A DNA stretch of 64,000 nucleotides. It comes from Streptomyces bicolor. GTDB taxonomy: Bacteria; Actinomycetota; Actinomycetes; Streptomycetales; Streptomycetaceae. Position numbers and translations under genes: made by a program. Below, in pieces: positions 10,292 through 18,174 of this stretch. The stretch covers positions 1 to 64,000 of the forward strand of contig NZ_JOFS01000033.1 of assembly GCF_000719285.1 (NCBI RefSeq), read 5' to 3'. The notes under the pieces are model-generated. The model ran no database searches. It had not been told where the DNA came from and saw only the letters and a list, made by a program, of their open reading frames with translations. The stretch's first letter is position 1. Each line of letters opens with the position of its first letter.

Positions 10292-10526
10292 GGTGCCTCC
10301 TGAGATGCGGGTGTGACGGTGCGGAGCGACTCGGACAAAACGCGTCCTGCCCCTCCCTGACGAAGCCTGCGGGACACCTCCGAGATGGCCAAAGGTTCTT
10401 GCCGGTTCGGCAAAAGCCCTCGGCGCACTGCGCGCGCGTGCCGACAGGCGGGCGACCAAAGGACTACGACCTTGGAGCCATTTCCCCTGGGCCCGCGGTC
10501 CGATCCGCCGGGCGGCGGGGCGCGGT

Positions 10527-10532
10527 TAGCGT
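10527..10532 (+). promoter_or_regulatory. -10 box of leaderless F420-reductase-like gene
   Basis: TAGCGT stands 6 nt before the ATG at 10539, with no Shine-Dalgarno sequence. A -35 is not obvious. Confidence 0.45.
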
Positions 10533-10538
10533 CACAGC

Positions 10539-11165
10539 ATGCGTATAGGACTTCTCGGCACCGGCAACGTCGCACGAGCACTGGCCCGTGGGTGGAGCGC
10601 CGCAGGGCACGACGTGCTCCTCGGTTCACGCAGCCCGAAGGACCGGACGGACCTCGGTCTCCCCGTGGCAGGCCTGAACGAGACGGCAGCCCACGCGGAG
10701 GTACTGGTCAACGCCACCCCGGGGGACGTCTCCGTGGAGCTGCTGCGCTCCATCGGGGCACCGGCGCTGGCCGGCACCCTGCTCATCGACGTCGCAGTCG
10801 GCCTCTCCCCCGACTTCACCCGGCTCTCACACCCCAACAGCAGCCTCGGCGAACAGATCCAGGAGGCCTTTCCCCTGACCCCCGTCGTCAAGACGCTGTG
10901 CACCATGGACTCCACGGTGATGATCGCCCCGGGCAGTCTGGAGGGTCCGAGCACCGTCTTCCTCTCCGGCGACGACGCCGAGGCCAAGCGGACCACCGGG
11001 CGACTGCTCGCCGACCTCGGCTGGCCGCCGTCGTCCCAGCTGGACATCGGAGGCATCACCACCGCGCGCGGGCAGGAGCACTTCGCGTTCCTCTTCATGG
11101 GGATCGCCCGCGGGCTGGGCGCTCACGCGTTCAACATCAACGTGGTCGCGCGCGCCGCCGGCTAG
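10539..11165 (+). CDS. NADPH-dependent F420 reductase family protein
   Basis: The 208-residue protein starts MRIGLLGTGNVARALARGW, a Rossmann NADP-binding loop of the Fno/NADP-oxidoreductase F420-dependent family. LLGSRSP (2'-phosphate recognition) and VLVNATPG follow. A conserved central VKTLCTMDS segment and the C-terminal helical region with GQEHFAFLFMGIARGLG match the family. It likely transfers hydride between NADPH and a deazaflavin or another small acceptor in the cytosol. It converges with the mycothiol-dependent isomerase family gene, the two stop codons being 1 nt apart. Confidence 0.8.
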   Translation: MRIGLLGTGNVARALARGWSAAGHDVLLGSRSPKDRTDLGLPVAGLNETAAHAEVLVNATPGDVSVELLRSIGAPALAGTLLIDVAVGLSPDFTRLSHPNSSLGEQIQEAFPLTPVVKTLCTMDSTVMIAPGSLEGPSTVFLSGDDAEAKRTTGRLLADLGWPPSSQLDIGGITTARGQEHFAFLFMGIARGLGAHAFNINVVARAAG

Positions 11166-11166
11166 G

Positions 11167-11958
11167 TCACTCGCCCGGCGCCTCCAACCAGAAGCCGGCG
11201 CGGATTCGCCAGAGATCGAGCAGCGCCGTGTCGCCCTGCGTCACGATCGCGGGCTCGGGCCGCTGGTAGAAGTACAGAAGCAGGTCGGCCACCGGGCCGC
11301 ACGCGGTCGCCGTGGCCTGGTCGGCCCCAGTGCGCCAGACGGGGCGCTCGCCGGTCAGGTCGACCATCCACTCTCCGGCGTCGGTCGCGTCGAAGTGGAG
11401 CATGCGGCCCGGGCCGAGCAGGTCGGGCAGGTCCGGCCCAGGCTCGAACGCCTCGGGAAAGGTCGAGTACTCCAGCCACTCCTCGACCGCGTCGACGGCC
11501 AGATCCGCCTCCAGCACGAACTCGGCCCCGGCCGCCCGGGCCGCGTCGGCGCGGTGCACGACGGTCTCGTGCGTCATGCGCCGTGCCCAGAACTCCACCG
11601 GCGCCGACCTCTCCTCGGAGGGGTTCCAGGCGAGTGCGTCGGGACCGGCGGCCCGCAGGGCGGCGCTGAGCCGCGCGGCGCCCTCGATGAGCCAGGGAAT
11701 CAGGAATGCCTCGTCCTCGCGCGTGTATCCGGACAGGTCGTTCACCAGGTCGTCGGGGATCGGGCCGCCGGCCCGGGTCCGTACGATCTCCTCGGCCCAG
11801 CGGTGCTCGCCGCCCACGTGCCGCAGCAGCCGGCCGAGGTCCCAGCCGGGGCAGGCAAGCACCGGAGCGCTCATGTTCGCGCCCCGTACATGACCGGTGA
11901 GCCGTTCGGTCTGGTTGACGATCTCGTCGCAGTGGCGGTCGAAGGTCAGCGAGGTCAT
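11167..11958 (-). CDS. Maleylpyruvate isomerase family mycothiol-dependent enzyme
   Basis: The 263-residue protein has the N-terminal DinB-like MDMPI domain. LACPGWDLGRLLRHVGGEHRWAEEIV carries one metal-ligand His pattern, and MTHETVVHRADA carries further ligands; a C-terminal SCP2-like region follows. Members bind a divalent metal and use mycothiol, the thiol cofactor of actinobacteria, in isomerisation or conjugation. The real substrate is unknown. Transcribed towards the F420-reductase-like gene. Confidence 0.85.
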   Translation of the reverse strand: MTSLTFDRHCDEIVNQTERLTGHVRGANMSAPVLACPGWDLGRLLRHVGGEHRWAEEIVRTRAGGPIPDDLVNDLSGYTREDEAFLIPWLIEGAARLSAALRAAGPDALAWNPSEERSAPVEFWARRMTHETVVHRADAARAAGAEFVLEADLAVDAVEEWLEYSTFPEAFEPGPDLPDLLGPGRMLHFDATDAGEWMVDLTGERPVWRTGADQATATACGPVADLLLYFYQRPEPAIVTQGDTALLDLWRIRAGFWLEAPGE

Positions 11959-12061
11959 CGCCTCATGGTGCCGCAGAACAGCGCTCCGCTCTGTCAGTGG
12001 GCTCGGATACTGTGTGCCGTCTGAGCAAGATCAGAAGCAGGATCGGGCGGGGAGAGATCAG

Positions 12062-12772
12062 ATGCTGGTGGGGGCGGGGAACGTACGGCGACGACTGGCC
12101 CAGGTGGCTCTGCTGGCCGGGGTGCTGACGGGTTGTGCGGGAGCGGCGCAGGACGACACGAAGACGCCGGCCAGCGCCTCGGCGGCGGCCGACGCGGACA
12201 GCGAGAGCGGTACGGCAGTGAAGAGCGGCGGCACCATCGGCCCCGCCGGATCGGCCTGTGAGCTGCCCGTCGCCTTCGACATCGCCGAGGACTGGGAGGC
12301 GGAGGCCATCCACGCCGGGGCGGCCGAGGAGAAGGTGGCCGACGGCGCCTCCGCCGACCCCGAGGAGGCCGAGCTTGCCCAGGAGATCGCCGACGCGATC
12401 CTGCGCCAGGGCCCGGTGGCGGCCGCGTGTGAGGTCGACGCCAAGCCGGCGGGGAACATCGGCTTCCTCCGCGTCTGGACGGGCAAGCCGGGCGACGACG
12501 ACGCACGCGCCGTGCTGGAGGCCTTCGTCGCGGCGGAGGACAACACGAGCAAGGCCAAGTACAGCACGTCCGAGGTGGGCGACCTCGCCGTTGCCGAGGT
12601 CGAGTACCTCTTCACGAGCAAGCTGCTGGAGGAGACGAAGGAGGAGTCCGCGCTGGCCGTCATCACCGAGCAGGGTCCGGTCGTCATACACCTCGGCGGA
12701 ATGGACACCGAGGAGCACCGGGAGATGCTGCCGGCGTACGAACTCGCCAAACGGACCCTGCGCCTCAGCTGA
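12062..12772 (+). CDS. Putative secreted lipoprotein
   Basis: The 236-residue protein has an Arg-containing N-region, a hydrophobic core and the lipobox LTGC ending at about residue 22, so it should be lipidated and anchored outside the membrane. A Ser/Ala/Asp-rich linker follows. The mature domain (about 60-236) has two Cys likely forming a disulfide (SACELPV and AACEVDA) and an alternating beta pattern. No enzyme motif was recognised. It resembles conserved actinobacterial lipoproteins of unknown role. ATG 12062 is chosen for the ribosome-binding GGGGAGA upstream and the correct signal length; TACTGT at 12008-12013 is a candidate -10. Confidence 0.8.
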   Translation: MLVGAGNVRRRLAQVALLAGVLTGCAGAAQDDTKTPASASAAADADSESGTAVKSGGTIGPAGSACELPVAFDIAEDWEAEAIHAGAAEEKVADGASADPEEAELAQEIADAILRQGPVAAACEVDAKPAGNIGFLRVWTGKPGDDDARAVLEAFVAAEDNTSKAKYSTSEVGDLAVAEVEYLFTSKLLEETKEESALAVITEQGPVVIHLGGMDTEEHREMLPAYELAKRTLRLS

Positions 12773-13025
12773 GCGGTCGGTGCCGGTGTGTCCGGCGCGG
12801 GCGATTCATGATGGTGAAGCCGAAGCTCGTCGATGCTCCGGCGGCCAGGCTGCCGTTGCCGTTCGGCCTCATCGTGGCCTGTGCCGTGCCCGAGCCCTCG
12901 ATGTCCAGTTCGGTGATCTGCACGGCGACCGGCAGCAGCGGCGCCCGGCGCCCCTGTAGTGCTGCATGACCTGAGTGATGTGGTTGTCCATCGCCGATCT
13001 GAGGTCGGCCGCACCGAGGCCGGCG
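12765..13025 (-). pseudogene. Remnant of GH10 endo-xylanase with CBM2-like tail
   Basis: Reading the minus strand, one frame gives GAADLRSAMDNHITQVMQHY, the GH10 xylanase segment around beta-3. After a frame change it gives VAVQITELDIEGSGTAQA, the GH10 strand that carries the nucleophile Glu (ITELD). Directly after that comes NGSLAAGASTSFGFT, the end of a CBM2 module. In an intact enzyme these parts are separated by well over 100 residues each, so this is a gene collapsed by internal deletions and a frameshift. It fills the gap between the lipoprotein gene and the SRPBCC gene and overlaps the lipoprotein's last codons on the other strand. Confidence 0.7.
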
Positions 13026-13042
13026 ACTGTTCTCCGGTGCCG

Positions 13043-13681
13043 CTACGACTCGGCCCCGGTGTAGAACGCGATCGTCGCCGCCGTCGTGGCCGCCACGACG
13101 TCCTCGTCGGCCCCCGAGGTCGCGTAGGCCTTCCCCCACAGCTCACCCGACCGCGTGAAGAACGCCTTGCCCTCGTCCGAGACCTGCCAGGCCTCGGCCT
13201 CCTCCCTGCTCATCCCGCCGCCGGCGAGGTGCATGCCGAGGCCCAGCAACGCCCCGTCCCAGCCGACACCCACGGCTCCCGGCCCGAAACGGCCCCAGAA
13301 GTCGGGCGGCACCACGGCCACGTGCTCCAACTCCAGCACCGTCCGCTCCTCGCCGTCCGGCGTGAGGCGCACCTCGACCTCGCTGAAGCCCGGGTCGGGC
13401 CCGTGCAGCCAGCTCACCCGCAGCCGCGTCGGCTCCTCGCACTGCAGGATCTCCCCGCCGGCCTGACCCTCCAGCTGGTACCGCCCGCCGACCTTGAACT
13501 CACCGCTCACCGGCAGGAACCAGCGGCCGATCCGCTCGGGCGACGTCACGGCATCCCACACGTCGGCGATCTCGGCGTCGACCGTACGCCGCAAGAGCAC
13601 CGTACGGGCCTCGCCCGCCTCGACCTGCCGTACCTCGACCTGCCGGTGCAGGCGGTTCAACTCGTCGACGATCTCAGTCAT
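13043..13681 (-). CDS. SRPBCC (AHSA1-like) family protein
   Basis: The 212-residue protein shows the AHSA1/START-like pattern: VLLRRTVDAEIADVWDAVTSPERIGRWFLP, then GGRYQLEGQAGGEIL and a WLHGPD strand, ending in a long C-terminal helix. The fold makes a hydrophobic cavity for an unknown small molecule. It follows an ArsR gene by 18 bp on the same strand, a common pairing in actinobacteria in which the regulator controls the ligand-binding protein. Downstream lies xylanase debris. Confidence 0.88.
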   Translation of the reverse strand: MTEIVDELNRLHRQVEVRQVEAGEARTVLLRRTVDAEIADVWDAVTSPERIGRWFLPVSGEFKVGGRYQLEGQAGGEILQCEEPTRLRVSWLHGPDPGFSEVEVRLTPDGEERTVLELEHVAVVPPDFWGRFGPGAVGVGWDGALLGLGMHLAGGGMSREEAEAWQVSDEGKAFFTRSGELWGKAYATSGADEDVVAATTAATIAFYTGAES

Positions 13682-13699
13682 CCCCGCTCGCTACCTCTC

Positions 13700-14026
13700 T
13701 CAGTCTGCGTTCGCGCTTTCCTCGCGCGAGTTCCGTTTCGAGGGCGTCGAGCCGCTGCTCCAGAAACCGCGGAATCTCTCCAGCCATGCGTCCACCTCCC
13801 GCAGCGGGGCGGCATCGACGGCGTACAGCCGCCGGGTGCCCTCCGCCCGCACGGAAGCGAAGCCGCTCTCGCGCAGCACCCGGAGGTGCTGCGAAACGGC
13901 AGGTTGGGAGATCCCGAACTCGTCCTGGATCACGGCACTGATGTCGCCCGATGCCTGCTCACCGACCGCGAGCAGCTCCAATATCCGGCGGCGAACCGGA
14001 TCACCCAGCACATCGAAGGCGTGCAC
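13700..14026 (-). CDS. ArsR family winged-helix transcriptional regulator
   Basis: The 108-residue protein has VLGDPVRRRILELLAVGEQ, ISQPAVSQHLRVLRESGF (recognition helix) and the wing RAEGTRRLYAVD. There is no Cys metal-binding motif, so it is probably not a metal sensor. The GTG at 14026 is chosen because a good promoter ends 6 nt before it; the longer TTG-initiated frame would start inside the -35 box. It heads an operon with the SRPBCC gene. Confidence 0.88.
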   Translation of the reverse strand: MHAFDVLGDPVRRRILELLAVGEQASGDISAVIQDEFGISQPAVSQHLRVLRESGFASVRAEGTRRLYAVDAAPLREVDAWLERFRGFWSSGSTPSKRNSREESANAD

Positions 14027-14032
14027 AGGTCC

Positions 14033-14062
14033 ACTATGACAGCCACCGCTTATATAAGGCAA
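14033..14062 (-). promoter_or_regulatory. arsR promoter with palindrome, leaderless
   Basis: On the minus strand, -35 TTGCCT (14057-14062) and -10 CATAGT (14033-14038) are 18 bp apart; the GTG start is 6 nt after the -10. The perfect palindrome CTTATATAAG (14049-14058) lies between the boxes and is a good candidate ArsR operator. Confidence 0.55.
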
Positions 14063-14140
14063 CACTTAAAAAACCGCACAGGGCCCGCCGGGCTGTGCTA
14101 CTGTCTCGGTGTTGCAGTTGTGGTACCCATGAAGCTATGT

Positions 14141-14195
14141 GCGCCTGACGGGAATGCTCTCTTCAGGCGCATTATTTGTTTTCCGGCGTCTCCGG
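14141..14195 (+). promoter_or_regulatory. Structured 5' leader of cold-shock gene, terminator-like hairpin
   Basis: Perfect 8-bp arms GCGCCTGA (14141-14148) and TCAGGCGC (14163-14170) are followed by a T-rich tract (ATTATTTGTTTT, 14171-14182) and a small CCGG/CCGG stem (14183-14195). The ribosome-binding site GAAGGAGAAGG comes after. The hairpin plus T-tract looks like an intrinsic terminator placed inside the leader, so it may work as an attenuator or temperature-responsive switch (inference). Confidence 0.5.
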
Positions 14196-14226
14196 ATGGG
14201 GCCTCTGCCTACAGAAGGAGAAGGTC

Positions 14227-14430
14227 ATGGCACAGGGAACCGTGAAGTGGTTCAACGCCGAAAAGGGTTTCGGCTTCATCGAGCAGGACGGCGGCGGCCC
14301 CGACGTCTTCGCCCACTACTCGAACATCGCGACCCAGGGCTTCCGTGAGCTCCAGGAGGGCCAGCGGGTCACCTTCGACGTCACGCAGGGCCAGAAGGGC
14401 CCGCAGGCGGAGAACATCGTCCCCGCCTGA
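14227..14430 (+). CDS. csp: Cold-shock domain protein
   Basis: The 67-residue protein is a single cold-shock domain with [18 protein letters not shown] (RNP1 KGFGFI), DVFAHYSNI (RNP2) and the final GPQAENIVP strand. It binds single-stranded RNA/DNA and acts as an RNA chaperone. The start has a strong GGAGAAGG site. It has a long leader with a hairpin and is followed by a strong terminator, then a DEAD-box helicase; these neighbours often act together on structured RNA. Confidence 0.95.
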   Translation: MAQGTVKWFNAEKGFGFIEQDGGGPDVFAHYSNIATQGFRELQEGQRVTFDVTQGQKGPQAENIVPA

Positions 14431-14451
14431 TCGCCGGACGCGTATCCGCTC

Positions 14452-14486
14452 ACCGGGGTCCGCACTGTCATGGTGCGGACCCCGGT
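14452..14486 (+). terminator. Strong hairpin terminator after csp
   Basis: Perfect 14-bp arms (14452-14465 ACCGGGGTCCGCAC, 14473-14486 its complement) with a 7-nt loop, then GTTTGTGCTGTTT. It separates csp from the helicase gene; some read-through would give a csp-helicase transcript. Confidence 0.8.
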
Positions 14487-14517
14487 TTGTGCTGTTTCCA
14501 GGAAGGCAGACAACCGA

Positions 14518-16161
14518 ATGTCCCGCAGGCCCCAGAAGCCGAACCGGCGCGCCTCGTCATCCCCACGGTCCGCGGCGGCACCGAGGGATTTCCGGCTGCC
14601 GGAAAGCACGACACCCGCACTTCCCGCCGTCGAGGACTTCGCCGCCCTGGGCATGCCCGCGGGGCTGTTGAAGACCCTCACCGCGCAGGGCGTGACCACC
14701 CCTTTCCCCATCCAGGCCGCCACGCTGCCCAACTCACTCGCCGGCCGCGACCTGCTGGGCCGGGGCCGTACCGGCTCCGGCAAGACCCTCGCGTTCGGGC
14801 TGGCGCTCCTGGCCCGCACGGCCGGACTGCGTGCGCAGCCCAAGGCACCCCTCGCCCTCGTGCTGGTGCCCACCCGTGAACTCGCCCAGCAGGTGACGGA
14901 CGCGCTGACCCCCTACGCGACGGCGGTCAACCTGCGGCTGGCCACCGTGGTCGGCGGGCTGTCGATCACCAAGCAGGCGGGTGCGCTCCGGCGTGGCGCC
15001 GAGGTGGTCGTCGCGAGTCCCGGTCGGCTCAACGACCTGGTGGAACGCGGAGACTGCGTGCTCGGCGACGTACGCATCACCGTGCTGGACGAGGCCGACC
15101 AGATGACCGACATGGGCTTCCTGCCGCAGATCACCAAGCTGATCCAGCAGGTACGGCCCGACGGGCAGCGCATGCTCTTCTCGGCCACCCTGGACCGCAA
15201 CATCGACCGCCTGGTGCAGCGGTTCCTGAACGACCCTGTGACGCACTCCGTGGACCCGTCCGCGGGAGCGGTGACGACCATGGAGCACCATGTGCTCCAC
15301 GTCCAGGACGAGACCGACAAGAAGGCCGTCACCACGCGGATCGCGGCCCGCGACGGTCGGGTCATCCTCTTCCTCGACACCAAGAGGTCCGCCGACCGGC
15401 TCGCCAAGCGGCTCCTGGCCGTGGGCGTCCGCGCGGCGGCACTGCACGGAGGCCGTTCCCAGCCGCAGCGGAACCGCACCCTGGAGCAGTTCAAGAACGG
15501 TCACGTGACCGCGCTGGTGGCGACGAACGTCGCGGCCCGGGGCATACACGTCGACGACCTCGACCTCGTCGTGAACGTCGATCCCCCCGCCGACCACAAG
15601 GACTACCTCCACCGGGGCGGCCGCACGGCCCGCGCCGGCGGCTCCGGCAGCGTGGTCACGCTGGTCCTGCCCGAGCAGAAGCGGGACGTCACCCGGCTCA
15701 TGTCGGACGCGGGCATCCGTCCCCGGACGGCCCGCGTCAAGTCCAGCGACGCGCAACTGGCCACCATCACCGGCGCCCGCGAGCCGTCCGGCGTGGCCGT
15801 CACCATCGACGTCCCCCAGCCCGCGACACCGACGGCGTCCCGCCCGGACCGAAAGACCGGGACCAAGCCGGACGGGCGAGCGGGCCGCCGACGCCGGGGC
15901 GGCGGAGCCCGAGCGGCGACAGGTGCTGCCACCGGAACCGGGAGCCGGGACGCCGATCGCCGGGCCGCGGCCGGGGCGACAGCGTCTGGTGGCACCTCCG
16001 CAGCCGGCGGGCGCGGTTCTGCCCGCCGGGCGGGGGCCGGCGGGGTCACGAGCGGTGCCGACGGAGGGGGCCGCCGCGGTTCCGACCGCCGAGGAGGCCG
16101 CCGCACCTCCGCCACCCGTGCCGCATCAGGCAACGCCGGCCCTGGTGACGGCCTTTCGTAG
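14518..16161 (+). CDS. DEAD-box ATP-dependent RNA helicase
   Basis: The 547-residue protein has all core motifs: Q motif TPFPIQ, Walker A GRTGSGKT, PTREL, GG, SPGRL, VLDEADQM (DEAD), SATL, ILFLDTKR, VATNVAARG and HRGGRTARAG. After about residue 440 comes a basic Arg/Gly-rich low-complexity tail, typical of RhlE-like helicases that bind RNA non-specifically. The ATG at 14518 follows AGGAAGG. It likely unwinds structured RNA in ribosome assembly or decay, especially in the cold, as its place behind csp suggests. Confidence 0.93.
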   Translation: MSRRPQKPNRRASSSPRSAAAPRDFRLPESTTPALPAVEDFAALGMPAGLLKTLTAQGVTTPFPIQAATLPNSLAGRDLLGRGRTGSGKTLAFGLALLARTAGLRAQPKAPLALVLVPTRELAQQVTDALTPYATAVNLRLATVVGGLSITKQAGALRRGAEVVVASPGRLNDLVERGDCVLGDVRITVLDEADQMTDMGFLPQITKLIQQVRPDGQRMLFSATLDRNIDRLVQRFLNDPVTHSVDPSAGAVTTMEHHVLHVQDETDKKAVTTRIAARDGRVILFLDTKRSADRLAKRLLAVGVRAAALHGGRSQPQRNRTLEQFKNGHVTALVATNVAARGIHVDDLDLVVNVDPPADHKDYLHRGGRTARAGGSGSVVTLVLPEQKRDVTRLMSDAGIRPRTARVKSSDAQLATITGAREPSGVAVTIDVPQPATPTASRPDRKTGTKPDGRAGRRRRGGGARAATGAATGTGSRDADRRAAAGATASGGTSAAGGRGSARRAGAGGVTSGADGGGRRGSDRRGGRRTSATRAASGNAGPGDGLS

Positions 16162-16234
16162 GCGTTCGCCCTGGGGTGCATCGCTGCTGTCGTCCACCAC
16201 TCCCGCGGCGACCGGGGGTGCTGCGGCACGAGGC

Positions 16235-16297
16235 CTTCTCGGTCATGTCCGTCCGGATGCCGGAGAGGCCGAGCTCGGCTACCTGTTGCTGCCGAGA
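16235..16297 (+). pseudogene. Fragment of a RimJ/RimL-type GNAT gene
   Basis: About 20 in-frame codons read LLGHVRPDAGEAELGYLLLP, matching the strand-turn-strand of RimJ/L-type acetyltransferases just before their acetyl-CoA loop. The acetyl-CoA loop and the remaining domain are missing. It lies in the 253-bp gap between the helicase and Eis-like genes. The match is short, so chance resemblance is possible. Confidence 0.35.
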
Positions 16298-16414
16298 CCC
16301 TCGCGACGCGCCTCACGGGGCCCGGCCGTAAATCGCTTGCCCTGGCCACGGGTCGACGCTGCACTATGGCCGGACATCACGAGTCGTGTGCCGGAATCCG
16401 AGGGGGCAGCAGCA

Positions 16415-17644
16415 ATGGAGATCCGTCCCACGACCGATGAGGATCTCGACGTCTTCGTCGACACGGTCCATGCCGCGTTCGGGCGCTTCCCGGAAACCCC
16501 GATCGAGGGCGGCGGGCTCTGGTGGTCGGCGCTCGAAATGGACCGCTGCATGCTCGCCCTGACGGCGGATGGGCGGCCCGTCGGCACCGCCGCCACGCAC
16601 TCCTTCGAGCTCACCCTGCCCGGTGAGATCCTCGTCCCGGCCCCCGGGGTGACCGCCGTCGGCGTCCTGCCCTCGCACCGGCGCCAGGGCGTGCTCAGCG
16701 CGATGATGCGGCATCAGCTCGCCGAGCTGCGGGCGCGCGGGGAGGTCCTTTCCGTACTGCTGGCCTCCGAGGCCCCGATCTACGGCAGGTTCGGCTATGG
16801 ACCGGCGACCTACACAGCGCGGCTGACGGTGCCGCGCCACAAGGCCGCCCTCGCACTTCCCCGGGCCCGCGCAGTGGCGCAGGCGCCGGCGACCGGCTCG
16901 GACGACGGCTCGGTCGAGGTGCTGCGTCGGGCCGCGTGCGGCGAGATTCTTGAAGAGGTCTACGACCGGTATCGCCGCGCCCAGCCCGGCGCGCTGTCCC
17001 GGCCGCACCGCTGGTGGGCCTTGCGCGCGGGGCAGCCCCCGATCTCGCCGGCGCCGCGCTACGTCGCCGTCCACCGGGACGCCGACGGTGTCCCGGACGG
17101 GTACGCCAGCTACTCGATCGAGTCCGGCACCCTGACGGTCGACGAGACCATCGCCACCGATGACGCCGTCTTCACAGCCCTGGCCGGGTTCGTACTCGGA
17201 CACGACCTGGTCTCTCAGGTCGTGTTCCGGCACGTCCCGCCCGATCACCCGCTGCGCTGGCAGTTCGCGGACCTCCGCGCCTGCGAAGTGAGCGGCAACA
17301 TGGACTGGCTCTGGGTGCGGCTGCTGGACGTCCCGCGTGCGCTGACCGCGCGCGGCTGGTTCGTCGACGGCGAGCTCGTCCTCGATGTCGAGGACCCGTT
17401 TCTCCGCGAACACGGCCGCTACCTGCTGGCCGTCCGGGACGGCAAGGCCGACTGCGTCCCGACGGACCGGGAGCCCGACCTGTCCCTGGACATCAGCGAC
17501 CTGGGCTCGGTCTACCTCGGCGGCACCGCCCCGAGCACGCTCGCACGTGCCGGACACATCCGGGCCCACCGCCCGGGCGCGGCCACCCTCGCTGACGCCC
17601 TCTTCCGCGCCGAGCGCTCCCCGCACTGCCTGCACTGGTTCTGA
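16415..17644 (+). CDS. Eis-like GNAT N-acetyltransferase
   Basis: The 409-residue protein starts MEIRPTTDEDLDVF with a first GNAT domain. The acetyl-CoA loop VGVLPSHRRQGVLSAMM is clear, and the catalytic Tyr region is ASEAPIYGRFGYGPATY. A second degenerate GNAT half and an SCP2-like C-terminal region follow. The last residue is Phe (HCLHWF); in Eis the C-terminal Phe carboxylate acts as general base. The length matches the Eis family (about 400). Eis enzymes acetylate multiple amines of aminoglycosides and peptides. GAGGGGG precedes the ATG; the frame is open further upstream but covers a gene fragment. Confidence 0.88.
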   Translation: MEIRPTTDEDLDVFVDTVHAAFGRFPETPIEGGGLWWSALEMDRCMLALTADGRPVGTAATHSFELTLPGEILVPAPGVTAVGVLPSHRRQGVLSAMMRHQLAELRARGEVLSVLLASEAPIYGRFGYGPATYTARLTVPRHKAALALPRARAVAQAPATGSDDGSVEVLRRAACGEILEEVYDRYRRAQPGALSRPHRWWALRAGQPPISPAPRYVAVHRDADGVPDGYASYSIESGTLTVDETIATDDAVFTALAGFVLGHDLVSQVVFRHVPPDHPLRWQFADLRACEVSGNMDWLWVRLLDVPRALTARGWFVDGELVLDVEDPFLREHGRYLLAVRDGKADCVPTDREPDLSLDISDLGSVYLGGTAPSTLARAGHIRAHRPGAATLADALFRAERSPHCLHWF

Positions 17645-17647
17645 CCG

Positions 17648-17664
17648 CGCGGCCGTCGGCCGCG
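17648..17664. terminator. GC-rich palindrome between convergent acetyltransferase genes
   Basis: Arms CGCGGCCG and CGGCCGCG flank a single T, 4 bp after the Eis-like stop and about 45 bp from the stop of the convergent GNAT gene. It may form a hairpin terminator; no T-tract is present. Confidence 0.35.
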
Positions 17665-17708
17665 GCACTCGCGGGGATCGCGCGTATCGGGGACGTCCGG
17701 CAGGTGGC

Positions 17709-18146
17709 TCACCGGTCGATCGCGAAGCGGTAGACCGTCGACTGCCGGGCCTGGAAACCGAGACGCTCATACAACCGGTTGGCTGCCACACGATCAGGGC
17801 GGGAGGTCAGATCCACCGTCCGGGCACCGGCCTCCTGAGCGAGCCGCAGGGCCTCCTGAATGAGAAGCCCCGCCACTCCCCGCCCTCGTGTCTCTCTGTC
17901 GACGACCACGTCTTCGATGCGGGCCCGCACGCCCGACGGCAAGGGCAACACCACCAGCGTCAGGGTGCCGACGATCGCGTCGGATGTCCGGGCGACAAGC
18001 ACTGTGTTGGCGTCGCAGGTCACCATGCGGTCGATTGCTGCATGGTCGAGGGGCTTGGCAGTCGAGGACAGCTGTGGCAGCAGTCGGCTGAAGGCGTGGA
18101 CGAGTTCCTGGCTTGCTTCCCGGATGATCTCCACACGGACGTCCAT
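17709..18146 (-). CDS. GNAT family N-acetyltransferase
   Basis: The 145-residue single-domain protein has IEDVVVDRETRGRGVAGLLI, the acetyl-CoA pyrophosphate loop (RGRGVA), and a C-terminal AANRLYERLGFQ segment typical of the fold. It is similar to small diamine or amino-acid acetyltransferases; the substrate is unknown. A leaderless promoter precedes it. Confidence 0.88.
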   Translation of the reverse strand: MDVRVEIIREASQELVHAFSRLLPQLSSTAKPLDHAAIDRMVTCDANTVLVARTSDAIVGTLTLVVLPLPSGVRARIEDVVVDRETRGRGVAGLLIQEALRLAQEAGARTVDLTSRPDRVAANRLYERLGFQARQSTVYRFAIDR

Positions 18147-18152
18147 GCCGGG

Positions 18153-18158
18153 AGCCTA
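18153..18158 (-). promoter_or_regulatory. -10 box of leaderless GNAT gene
   Basis: On the minus strand TAGGCT stands 6 nt before the ATG (18146), with no ribosome-binding site between them. Confidence 0.45.
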
Positions 18159-18174
18159 TCCGGCGCCCAGGCGA

